DNA of 6,175 nucleotides from Nanobdellota archaeon (GTDB taxonomy: Archaea; Nanobdellota; Nanobdellia; Woesearchaeales; JAUYGA01). The translations under genes were made by a program, and so were the position numbers. The stretch's first letter is position 1; each line of letters starts with the position of its first letter. Shown one piece after another: positions 1 through 5,978 of the stretch. The stretch spans positions 1-6,175 of the forward strand of contig JAUYGA010000042.1 of the NCBI GenBank assembly GCA_030690755.1. Reading direction: 5' to 3'. Below the pieces are notes generated by a model. The model did not search any database and had not been told where the DNA came from. It was given only the letters and a program-made list of their open reading frames with translations.

Positions 1-2
1 GA

Positions 3-221
3 AATGCATTTAATAACATGAACAATCAAGCGCAGTCTTTTCAAAGCAAGGCCAGAACTGCTTTGTCAAATGGAGATGCATTGACAGCGTATGAGTTTGT
101 TCAAAAAGCGCATGCAGTTATTCAAGATTATGAACGCTCTCCACTTTTTATTGAAGGAAAAACTTCAGGTATAAGAGGCAGTCTCGGAAAGTTAGAGAGT
201 AGGATTCTTTCATGTCAATAA
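3..221 (+). CDS. C-terminal fragment of an unrecognised protein (5' end outside window)
   Basis: The frame is open from base 3 to the TAA at 219-221, with no stop between the left edge and the ATG at 18. That ATG has neither a ribosome binding site nor room for a promoter in the window, so this is most likely the tail of a longer gene rather than a 67-residue protein. The visible residues are hydrophilic and look helical: a stretch rich in Ala, Gln and Lys containing ALSNGDALTAYEFVQKAH, which resembles a helix-turn-helix hairpin of the TPR or helical-bundle kind. A Gly/Ser/Lys-rich segment and a short final helix ending in SCQ follow. No catalytic motif is visible and I do not recognise the family. 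It is the only plus-strand gene, and it converges on pan with 35 bases between the two stop codons. Confidence 0.6.
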   Translation, partial: NAFNNMNNQAQSFQSKARTALSNGDALTAYEFVQKAHAVIQDYERSPLFIEGKTSGIRGSLGKLESRILSCQ

Positions 222-256
222 AAATAAATTAAAGAAATTCATTAAAATAGGATATT
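222..256 (-). terminator. T-rich intergenic tract downstream of pan, possible termination region
   Basis: Read on the minus strand, the 35 bases after the pan stop codon contain several short runs of three to four T and continue T-rich into the end of the convergent gene. Archaeal RNA polymerase can terminate at T-rich tracts without a hairpin, and a convergent gene pair needs termination here. There is no clear stem-loop and no long unbroken T run, so the call is weak. Confidence 0.25.
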
Positions 257-1408
257 TCATCCAAACATATCAAGATATCCTTCGTCTTTTTCAGCATTCT
301 TTACTTTATCTACAGCATCAATTAAATCATCCATATTGACCTTTGTTTTGTTCTTTCTTATTGCGAAGTATCCCGCTTCTGTGCAGACTGCTTTTACTTC
401 TGCCCCGGAAAAGTCTTCCATCTTTTTTGCTAGTTTATTGATGTCAACATCTTTGTCAAGAGTCATGTTTTTGGTGTGGATTTTGAAAATGGATTTTAAT
501 CCTTCTTTGTCTGGCAATGGAACATATATCAGTCTGTCAAGTCTTCCTGGCCTGATGATTGCAGGATCAAGAATGTCTTTTCTGTTGGTGCAGCCTATCA
601 CTTTTACGTTTCCAAGCGGCTTAAAACCTTCAATTTCAGCTAGCAGCTGCATGAATGTTCTTTGGACTTCTCTTTCTCCAGATGTTCCGATTTCAATTCT
701 TTTTGCGGCGATTGCATCTAATTCATCGATAAATATGATTGCAGGGGCTTTTTCTTTTGCAAGCTCAAAAACCTCTTTGACTAGTTTAGATCCTTCTCCT
801 ATGAATTTTTGGACAAGTTCAGAACCAACAAGCTCTATGAATGTCGCATTTGTGGAAGATGCGACTGCTTTTGCAAGCAGGGTTTTTCCTGTTCCTGGAG
901 GGCCGTAAAGAAGTATTCCTTTCGGCGGTTGTATGCCTACTTTAACAAATAATTCTGGTTTTTTGAGTGGCAGTTCTATTACTTCTTGTATTTCCTGTAT
1001 TTGTTCAGCTAGGCCGCCAATCTCATTCCAGGTTATTGTTGGTTTTTCTATTATTACAAATTTCTCAACATTGAATTTCTTAGACAAAGGTATTTTTTTA
1101 ATGACTGTAAGATTTTTTTGTTCTGCGAGGACGGTATCTCCAGGGAGTATTTTACCTGCGTTTTTCATCATATTTACAAGAAATTCATTTCCATTTGGCA
1201 GTCTTATAAGAACGCCATCTTCTACAAAATCTTTGACTTCGCAGACAAGCAAAGGCGCTTTCTGAAGTCTTGAAAGCTCATTTTTTAGGTGGTTGATAGT
1301 TTCCTTTAATATCCTATTTTCTTCTTCCAGTTGATTTATGTCAGTGCTATAACTATAAGAGACATTTGTATTGTTTATTTCTTTTTCAGCTTTAGGCAGG
1401 TCTGTCAT
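257..1408 (-). CDS. pan: Proteasome-activating nucleotidase (PAN), AAA+ unfoldase of the 20S proteasome
   Basis: This is a hexameric ATPase that unfolds proteins and threads them into the archaeal 20S proteasome in the cytoplasm. The 383 residues show the full family layout. An N-terminal coiled coil spans about 24-50 (INQLEEENRILK onward) and is followed by P52, at the position of the proline whose cis/trans alternation organises the ring in this family. An OB-fold domain spans about 53-105. The AAA+ domain has Walker A GPPGTGKT (169-176), the pore-loop aromatic in KFIGEG (F202), Walker B IIFIDE (224-229), a sensor-1 Asn in GCTNR (N275), arginine fingers in RPGRLDR (R286, R289) and a sensor-2 SGAE (334-337). 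The protein ends MFG, a variant of the HbYX motif that docks into the 20S alpha ring, with Phe in place of Tyr. It is slightly shorter than typical PAN, mainly at the N terminus. The ATG directly follows the tldE stop codon (TAAATG) and has no Shine-Dalgarno sequence. A TATA box lies 24-31 bases upstream. Proteasome subunit genes are not in the window. Confidence 0.95.
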   Translation of the reverse strand: MTDLPKAEKEINNTNVSYSYSTDINQLEEENRILKETINHLKNELSRLQKAPLLVCEVKDFVEDGVLIRLPNGNEFLVNMMKNAGKILPGDTVLAEQKNLTVIKKIPLSKKFNVEKFVIIEKPTITWNEIGGLAEQIQEIQEVIELPLKKPELFVKVGIQPPKGILLYGPPGTGKTLLAKAVASSTNATFIELVGSELVQKFIGEGSKLVKEVFELAKEKAPAIIFIDELDAIAAKRIEIGTSGEREVQRTFMQLLAEIEGFKPLGNVKVIGCTNRKDILDPAIIRPGRLDRLIYVPLPDKEGLKSIFKIHTKNMTLDKDVDINKLAKKMEDFSGAEVKAVCTEAGYFAIRKNKTKVNMDDLIDAVDKVKNAEKDEGYLDMFG

Positions 1409-2809
1409 TTATGCTGTGTTGGGCTTGGTTATATTTAAACCTTTCACTAAAACCTTTGGTGTTGTTACTGGGGTGTCTATCTCCCAACAGTATACTTGCT
1501 GGGGTGTTTTACCTAGAGAATCCACCATCTTCATAACATTCAGAAGATTGTCGCTTATTCTAATCCCTTTTATAGGGTTCTTGATTTTTCCATTTTCTAT
1601 ATAGAAACAGCCGTCTCTAGGAATTGTTGAGAAATCTCCTGTGCTGTAGTTCTGGAATCTAGTGTACCATACATTTGTTACATATATCCCTTTTTTGATT
1701 CCAGATATCATTTCTTCGTCGCTTTGGTTTCCTGTAGAAAATATGAGATTATTTGGGCTTGGTGTTATTATCCCGGCATTTCCTGTTGATTTTGTTTTGT
1801 ATTTTTTTGCTGTTGTTGTGTTGTGCAGATATGATTTTAATTTTCCATTTTCTATAATTGTTGTTCTTTGCGTGGGCATTCCTTCAGCATCAAACATTGA
1901 TGAATGAAATCCGTTCTTTAACCTGCCATCATCTATGAGTGTGACTTTTTCGCTGCCAATTTTTTTGTTCATTTTGCCGCCGAGGCAACTTAGACCGGAT
2001 TCTACATTAAATATTGAGGCCGCTTGTCCGACATGATCGAGGATATTGCTAAAAGGCATTGGCGCAAACAATATATCGAATTTTCCTAGTTTCCCTTGTT
2101 CAGGGTTTTGGGACATTTTGGCGATTTCAGCGGATTCGCTTGCCGCATTTTCAGGTGAGAAATTTTTTAGCATTCTTGCGCATGCTGTTTGGTGCCCTGA
2201 GGCATACTTATCAACGAGTGACCTAACTGAGTAATATAATGATGTTCCTTTTTCATCAACATCAATATTATAGTTTGTTTTAAGATTGACGTTGCTGGTG
2301 GTTGTTTCTAAAACACCTGAAACTCTTTTAGCGCCATGTTTTAACGATTCATTGATCCCTGCTTCAACATAATCAATGCCTTTTTCCCCAATAGTTAAAA
2401 AGCCCTTATCATAAGTTTCTTCAATTTCTTGGTATTTGAAAGGCCCTTTAGCAATCCCTCTGTACTCTTTGTTTGGTTTTGTGTTTTTGACAAATTTCAT
2501 CAAAGTATCTATCGCCTTATCAACATCTTCTTTTGTGAATGCTTTCATTGTTGTTGTCACAAGCCTTTTTTTGCTTGACAGGAAAACATCTATGCTTGTT
2601 GCATTCCAGTTTGTGATATTGCTTATTTTGTTGTTTACAAATTTTATTTGGGTTTTATTTGCATTAACTGTTGTTAATACAACATCGTCAGCTTTTTTGC
2701 TGAGTCTCTTGAGTATGTATTCAGAAATTTCTTTTTGCGGGAGTTCATCTTTAGATGCATTTCCAAAAACATTTGTTTCTTCATCTGCTTTTTGTTTTTG
2801 TGTTTTCAT
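1409..2809 (-). CDS. tldE: TldE/PmbA-family subunit of the TldD-TldE metalloprotease
   Basis: This is the non-catalytic partner of TldD in the heterodimeric zinc protease that trims unfolded or modified peptides; the bacterial pair matures microcin B17 and degrades the antitoxin CcdA. The 466 residues fit the PmbA/TldE fold: an N-terminal domain about 26-240, then the C-terminal domain with LIDDGRLKNG (291-300), the IIENGKLKSYLHN element (318-330), the STGNAG turn (341-346), FYIENGKIKNPIKGIRISDNL (402-422, near-canonical for PmbA) and the final beta strand VLVKGLNIT (453-461). Where TldD carries HESVGH, this protein has LDHVGQ (257-262), so the HEXXXH ligands are missing, and the C-terminal CGK ligand motif is absent too. 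This is the expected TldE state. The first ~25 residues are a Lys/Glu-rich extension that precedes the conserved start of the family. The ATG lies 27 bases after the tldD stop codon in the same frame, with no Shine-Dalgarno sequence. Its last codons appear to contain the pan promoter. Confidence 0.93.
   Translation of the reverse strand: MKTQKQKADEETNVFGNASKDELPQKEISEYILKRLSKKADDVVLTTVNANKTQIKFVNNKISNITNWNATSIDVFLSSKKRLVTTTMKAFTKEDVDKAIDTLMKFVKNTKPNKEYRGIAKGPFKYQEIEETYDKGFLTIGEKGIDYVEAGINESLKHGAKRVSGVLETTTSNVNLKTNYNIDVDEKGTSLYYSVRSLVDKYASGHQTACARMLKNFSPENAASESAEIAKMSQNPEQGKLGKFDILFAPMPFSNILDHVGQAASIFNVESGLSCLGGKMNKKIGSEKVTLIDDGRLKNGFHSSMFDAEGMPTQRTTIIENGKLKSYLHNTTTAKKYKTKSTGNAGIITPSPNNLIFSTGNQSDEEMISGIKKGIYVTNVWYTRFQNYSTGDFSTIPRDGCFYIENGKIKNPIKGIRISDNLLNVMKMVDSLGKTPQQVYCWEIDTPVTTPKVLVKGLNITKPNTA
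1432..1439 (-). promoter_or_regulatory. TATA box for pan inside the 3' end of tldE
   Basis: The minus strand reads TTTAAATA, lying 24-31 bases upstream of the pan ATG (centre -27.5). It is preceded by a purine-rich GAAAGG that could serve as the BRE. This is the expected archaeal TATA spacing for a transcript starting at or within a base or two of the ATG, which fits the missing Shine-Dalgarno sequence. It is encoded by the Gly-Leu-Asn-Ile codons at the end of TldE. Confidence 0.5.
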
Positions 2810-2836
2810 TTTTGTTTTATTTAGCTTATTGCATGA

Positions 2837-2846
2837 TTATATATTT
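2837..2846 (-). promoter_or_regulatory. TATA-like element at the end of tldD, possible internal promoter for tldE
   Basis: The minus strand reads AAATATATAA across the last two codons and stop codon of tldD. Its centre is about 32 bases before the tldE ATG, which would put a start site roughly 5-7 bases upstream of the ATG and give a very short leader. The position is less exact than for pan, and the A/T-rich codons Asn-Ile-stop could produce it by chance. Confidence 0.28.
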
Positions 2847-4261
2847 CCTAAGCTGAGTCTGATATTTCTAAGCCTTATTGATGGGCCCCCGAACAATACA
2901 GGGATTGCTTGCATCGGCTCTCCTTTCCCGCAGCTTCCTGCGTGAAGTTCTGTATTTTTTGCGACTCCATCCACTGAAGACCAGAGTTGCGGTGTTTCAA
3001 TCTCAATCGCAGGCCATTTTATTGGATCTGTTATCTGGCCGTTTTTTATGAGATATGATTCTGACCCCACATATTTTTGGTTTAATCTTTTATCATCAAT
3101 ATTCCATTCCATGAAATTTTTCATGTATATTCCGTTCTTTATTCCTGAGATGAGTTCTTCTTCCGTTTGATCGCCTGGTACAACCATTGTGTTTGACATT
3201 CTGACAATCGGTTCTCTGTCATAGTGTGTTACTCTTGCAGCAGCATTGCTTTTTACGCCAAGTTCTGCAGCTGTTGATCTATTATGCAAGAATTCAGTTA
3301 TTACTCCATTTTTTATCAGGTTTTTTGGTCTTGCTTTGACCCCTTCATCATCATATAGGTAATATCCATAACTGTTTTCAATTGTAGGATCGTCAACTAC
3401 ATTAACAACATCACTTCCAATTTTGTATCCTATCTTATCAGGCGATAAGAATGATTCTCCGGCTTGAGCAGCCTCTCTTCCAAGGATTCTGTCAGCTTCA
3501 TATGGATGTCCTACGCTTTCATGAACCATTATTCCAACTACTTGAGGGCCGCATACAACATCAAGGTTTCCTGTTGGCGCTCTTTTGCCGTTTTTGAGTG
3601 TGCTGCTTAATGCTAAAACATCAGTTTTCAAGATTTCTGGGTAATTCATTTCTTTTACATATTCCCAGCCTGTTGCAGAGCCGTATTGCCAGAATCTTTG
3701 GGCAGACTGTCCTTTTTCTTCAACAGTTACATAATAAAAGAAATTTGTTCTTGGAATTTTTGATATTATTCTTGACCCTTCGTTGTTTGTGAAATATCTT
3801 TCAGTTCCATATGTTGATAATGAAAGGTATGTTCCCATTGTTCTTACTTTTGTTTGAGCAATCTTTTTTTGTATTTCATAAAGCAATGATATTTTTTCGT
3901 CTGGACCAATGTCCGCCAGCTTTATTTTTTCTTTGACTTGGTAGTTTGCTTTATATGATGGTTCTTTTGCAAATTCTATTTTTTCATTTATTCTTTTTGA
4001 GGCATTTGCAGATTTTATTGCTTTTATTATGCCCTCTTCTATGCTTTTTTTGTCAAGAACGTTTGTGCAGAATGATGACATTGCGTTTTTTACAAGAAAT
4101 CTCATGCCAATTCCTTTTATCAGGTCAAAACCGCTGACTTGAGGAATTCCATTTTTTAGAAGAAATCCATCCCCTTCTGTAGATTCCAGTCTTGCTTCTG
4201 CATAGTCTGCTCCATGTTTCTGCGCAGTTTCAATTGCAAAATCAGCAAGATCATAATCCAT
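2837..4261 (-). CDS. tldD: TldD-family zinc metalloprotease, catalytic subunit
   Basis: This is the catalytic half of the TldD-TldE protease, a cytosolic zinc peptidase whose buried active site admits only unfolded chains. I place the start at the ATG at 4261-4259 (474 aa). The frame is also open to a TTG at 4306 (489 aa), but that adds only a basic stretch (KKKNIEKYRK) before the conserved family start DYDLADFAIETAQKHGADYAE. With numbering from the TTG form, the zinc motif is HESVGH (H262, E263, H267) and the third ligand is Cys459 in GSCGKGEP; all are intact. Other family landmarks are YLYDDEGVKARP (316-327), GVITEFLHNRSTA (334-346), ARVTHYDREPIVRMSNT (357-373) and SYLIKNGQITDPIK (417-430). 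The gene is followed at 27 bases by its paralogue and partner tldE and then by pan. About 97 bases separate this ATG from the tyrS stop codon, with no clear terminator between. Confidence 0.94.
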   Translation of the reverse strand: MDYDLADFAIETAQKHGADYAEARLESTEGDGFLLKNGIPQVSGFDLIKGIGMRFLVKNAMSSFCTNVLDKKSIEEGIIKAIKSANASKRINEKIEFAKEPSYKANYQVKEKIKLADIGPDEKISLLYEIQKKIAQTKVRTMGTYLSLSTYGTERYFTNNEGSRIISKIPRTNFFYYVTVEEKGQSAQRFWQYGSATGWEYVKEMNYPEILKTDVLALSSTLKNGKRAPTGNLDVVCGPQVVGIMVHESVGHPYEADRILGREAAQAGESFLSPDKIGYKIGSDVVNVVDDPTIENSYGYYLYDDEGVKARPKNLIKNGVITEFLHNRSTAAELGVKSNAAARVTHYDREPIVRMSNTMVVPGDQTEEELISGIKNGIYMKNFMEWNIDDKRLNQKYVGSESYLIKNGQITDPIKWPAIEIETPQLWSSVDGVAKNTELHAGSCGKGEPMQAIPVLFGGPSIRLRNIRLSLGNI

Positions 4262-4288
4262 ATCTACCACATCTTTTCTATATTTCTC

Positions 4289-4294
4289 TATATT
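4289..4294 (-). promoter_or_regulatory. Weak TATA-like element upstream of the tldD ATG
   Basis: The minus strand reads AATATA, centred about 30 bases before the preferred tldD ATG at 4261. A second one, AAATATA at 4279-4285, is centred near -21. Either could support short-leader or leaderless transcription of the tldD-tldE-pan block, but neither is a strong box. An ATTAAAATA further upstream, centred about 23 bases before the TTG at 4306, is an equally plausible alternative. The 4265-4361 gap holds no other recognisable feature. Confidence 0.22.
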
Positions 4295-4361
4295 CTTCTT
4301 TTTCAATTAAGGATTAATAGCCACTATTTTAATGTTATTAATTTTTGTTTTATGCTTGTCC

Positions 4362-5324
4362 TTATTTTAACTTTTCCCGTATAGGCTGCATTATCTCTAT
4401 GAGATTTTTCGCGACAGCTAGTTTCAGGTCCATTGGATGGATCTCTTTATTTACAAAAGCGTTTTCAAGCGCTTCATAATTGTCAAAAATCACATCTCCT
4501 CCGAATTTCTCAGGGCGGTTTATCTCAAAAACATCCATGCGGGGCATTATTATCAATCGAGCTATTGCTAAGATTGGGTTTTCTTCTTTTACGCCCTCTG
4601 GGCAATATGCTTTGTTTATTTTTTTCTTTATCTTATCAGGATCATCCCTTATCGAGATCATTGATTCAGGGTCAGATGATGACATTTTTGATCCAGGGCC
4701 TTTGATTGAAGATATCAACGGGGTGTGTACAAACACAGGCACTTTATAACCTAACATTGGCAGGAGCTCTACGCCTAGCATATGTATTTTTCTTTGTTCT
4801 ATTCCTGATTGGACCAAGTCCACTTTTAGCGCTTTTATGTCTTCTATTTGCATGAATGGATAGATTACTTGTGAGACTTTTGCCGAGTCTATATCTCTAG
4901 CGACTTGTTGCATGCTTCTTAATGCGCGGTTTATTGTTGTGTTCAAGGATATTTTCATCACATCATCGATATAATCCATATTTCTTTGAAAGCTGCTGCC
5001 TAAAATATACTCTGCGTCTGTTAAACCAGCTGCTTTAAATCCTTGTTCCCACATTTTTGATATTTCATTTATCTCTTCCCATGTTCCTTTTCGGTTAAGC
5101 CATGCATGCCAGTCGGCAAGAAGTATCTTTATACGAAAGCCCGCTTTTTGCAGGTCAAGAAGTTTCGTTATTGTCACTAAATGCCCGAGATGTATTTCTC
5201 CTGAAGGTTCATATCCGCAATAGACAACAGGATTTTTTTTGTTTAGAAGTTCTGGTAATCGGTCTTCTCCGATTATTTCTGCAGAATTTCTTTTTATGAG
5301 GTCTATTCTTTTTTGCATTTCCAT
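4362..5324 (-). CDS. tyrS: Tyrosyl-tRNA synthetase, archaeal type (EC 6.1.1.1)
   Basis: This class Ic synthetase activates tyrosine with ATP and charges tRNA-Tyr. The 320 residues match the compact archaeal form, which lacks the bacterial S4-like C-terminal domain; the Methanocaldococcus jannaschii enzyme is about 306 aa. The Rossmann fold carries YEPSGEIHLGH with the HIGH-class signature HLGH (45-48), and the KMSKS loop is KMSSS (213-217), usual for archaea. Residues that read tyrosine in the M. jannaschii enzyme (Y32, Y151, Q155, D158) correspond to Y35, Y155, Q159 and D162 here, which favours TyrRS over TrpRS. GIEQRKIHMLGVELLP (174-189) is another family hallmark. The compact anticodon-binding domain follows from about 230. 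A second Met at residue 3 is a possible start, but the first ATG fits the upstream TATA spacing better. No Shine-Dalgarno sequence is visible. The gene stands 38 bases after the cysteine-rich gene on the same strand. Confidence 0.97.
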   Translation of the reverse strand: MEMQKRIDLIKRNSAEIIGEDRLPELLNKKNPVVYCGYEPSGEIHLGHLVTITKLLDLQKAGFRIKILLADWHAWLNRKGTWEEINEISKMWEQGFKAAGLTDAEYILGSSFQRNMDYIDDVMKISLNTTINRALRSMQQVARDIDSAKVSQVIYPFMQIEDIKALKVDLVQSGIEQRKIHMLGVELLPMLGYKVPVFVHTPLISSIKGPGSKMSSSDPESMISIRDDPDKIKKKINKAYCPEGVKEENPILAIARLIIMPRMDVFEINRPEKFGGDVIFDNYEALENAFVNKEIHPMDLKLAVAKNLIEIMQPIREKLK

Positions 5325-5344
5325 TTTAACACTTTTTGACTCTT

Positions 5345-5353
5345 TAATATTTT
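5345..5353 (-). promoter_or_regulatory. TATA-like box for tyrS
   Basis: The minus strand reads AAAATATTA at -29 to -21 from the tyrS ATG, in the 38-base gap after the preceding gene. The spacing suits a leaderless archaeal transcript starting at the ATG, and no Shine-Dalgarno sequence is present to argue for translation from a longer message. The box departs from the best consensus, so confidence is moderate. Confidence 0.4.
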
Positions 5354-5362
5354 CAGTAAAGT

Positions 5363-5914
5363 TTATTTTCTGATTACCAGCTTATTTAAAATACTTCTGA
5401 TTCTTTTTTTGTCGAGCTTTTCGTAATATTTCTGAAAATCTTGCAGTAATTCATCATTATCCATTTTTATAGAATATTCAAACCAATCCATATCTTGGTC
5501 TGATTTTTGTTTTAAAAATTTCAAAAACACGGCTCTTTTCTTGTCATCCCATTGTTCAAATTCTTGGGTTATCTTGCAAAGATGCGCAATGTCGCAATGG
5601 TTTTCGCGATCATCAGTTGCGTCGCTGAATTCTGGGTGCGCAGGACAGCCCACCAGGACATTTCCTGTTCTTTTGTCAAATCCTATGAAGGTCATATTTT
5701 TGCAGATTCCGCTTTCTCTTAGCTCGTTTGGTTTTGCCCTGTTTATGAAATCAGAAACCTCTGAATACTCACCTAATTCAAGAGTGTTTTTTTTGATATC
5801 TTCGAATACTTGATTCTTATTTTTTAGTCTGCCGCCGCAGCATCCGATGCAGCTAAGGCCTAATTCTGGCAGCTGGCAAAGATTTGATTTTGTGTATTCT
5901 TTCGTCTGTTCCAT
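5363..5914 (-). CDS. Cysteine-rich, probable metal- or Fe-S-binding protein of unknown function
   Basis: I do not recognise the family of this 183-residue protein. It has eight cysteines, all in the first 113 residues: C13, then C22-x2-C25-C26 in SCIGCCGG, C71 (ICKNM), C90 in VGCPAHP, and C107-x5-C113 in HCDIAHLC. H93, H106 and H111 sit among the last of these. The CxxCC core and spacing loosely recall the YkgJ-type CxxCxxCC cluster proteins, but the downstream pattern (C-N-M, GCPAHP, D-R-E-N-H-C) is not one I can assign. The rest is soluble: a charged helix about 32-60, then a Cys-free, Lys/Asp-rich helical tail from about 114 with several aromatics (W122, W144, F145, Y147) and a basic end (KKRIRSILNKLVIRK). 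No signal peptide or membrane segment is seen. The ATG has an excellent TATA box 23-30 bases upstream and no Shine-Dalgarno sequence. The gene precedes tyrS, but no functional tie is evident. Confidence 0.88.
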   Translation of the reverse strand: MEQTKEYTKSNLCQLPELGLSCIGCCGGRLKNKNQVFEDIKKNTLELGEYSEVSDFINRAKPNELRESGICKNMTFIGFDKRTGNVLVGCPAHPEFSDATDDRENHCDIAHLCKITQEFEQWDDKKRAVFLKFLKQKSDQDMDWFEYSIKMDNDELLQDFQKYYEKLDKKRIRSILNKLVIRK

Positions 5915-5922
5915 AACTTAGT

Positions 5923-5978
5923 TTTTAGAAGGTTTTTATTTAAATTTTGCCGTTTTTTGGCTAAATTTTAGAAGGTTT
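5923..5978. repeat. Pair of 13-bp direct repeats flanking the promoter of the cysteine-rich gene
   Basis: TTTTAGAAGGTTT (plus strand) occurs exactly at 5923-5935 and 5966-5978, 43 bases apart. The left copy lies between the TATA box and the ATG of the cysteine-rich gene; the right copy lies in the last codons of the small membrane-protein gene, upstream of the TATA box. Between them, 5942-5951 and 5959-5968 form an inverted repeat matching at 9 of 10 positions around a 7-base spacer. The arrangement could be a pair of regulator sites or simply a local duplication in AT-rich DNA. Confidence 0.4.
5937..5944 (-). promoter_or_regulatory. TATA box for the cysteine-rich gene
   Basis: The minus strand reads TTTAAATA, the same octamer as at pan, at -30 to -23 from the ATG (centre -26.5). 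It is preceded by GGCAAAA as a possible BRE. It lies in the 46-base gap after the upstream gene and is the best promoter candidate in the window, consistent with a transcript starting at or next to the ATG. Confidence 0.55.

Noticed and set aside
336..908. 190-codon open frame on the plus strand, antisense to pan
   Set aside because: It mirrors the AAA+ core of pan. Its translation is Ser/Phe-rich with no family motif, and the minus-strand frame carries complete, correctly ordered Walker and sensor motifs.
933..1604. Further plus-strand open frames opposite pan and tldE
   Set aside because: They are shadows of the minus-strand genes with no recognisable motifs or initiation signals.
2436..2945. 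169-codon hydrophobic open frame on the plus strand across the tldD/tldE junction
   Set aside because: The apparent membrane segments arise from antisense reading of Lys/Asn/Glu-rich codons. It overlaps two well-supported genes and has no promoter or ribosome binding site.
4307..4361. Possible small RNA or terminator in the tyrS-tldD gap
   Set aside because: The gap is A/T-rich with no stable stem-loop, no T run on the transcribed strand and no conserved RNA motif that I can see.
4433..4749. Two overlapping plus-strand frames opposite the 3' half of tyrS
   Set aside because: They lie antisense to conserved TyrRS sequence, including the KMSSS region, and neither resembles a known protein.
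5942..5968. Imperfect hairpin as an intrinsic terminator of the small membrane-protein gene
   Set aside because: On the minus strand the stem is followed by an A-rich run rather than T residues, and it overlaps the TATA box of the next gene. A promoter-related role or chance is more likely.
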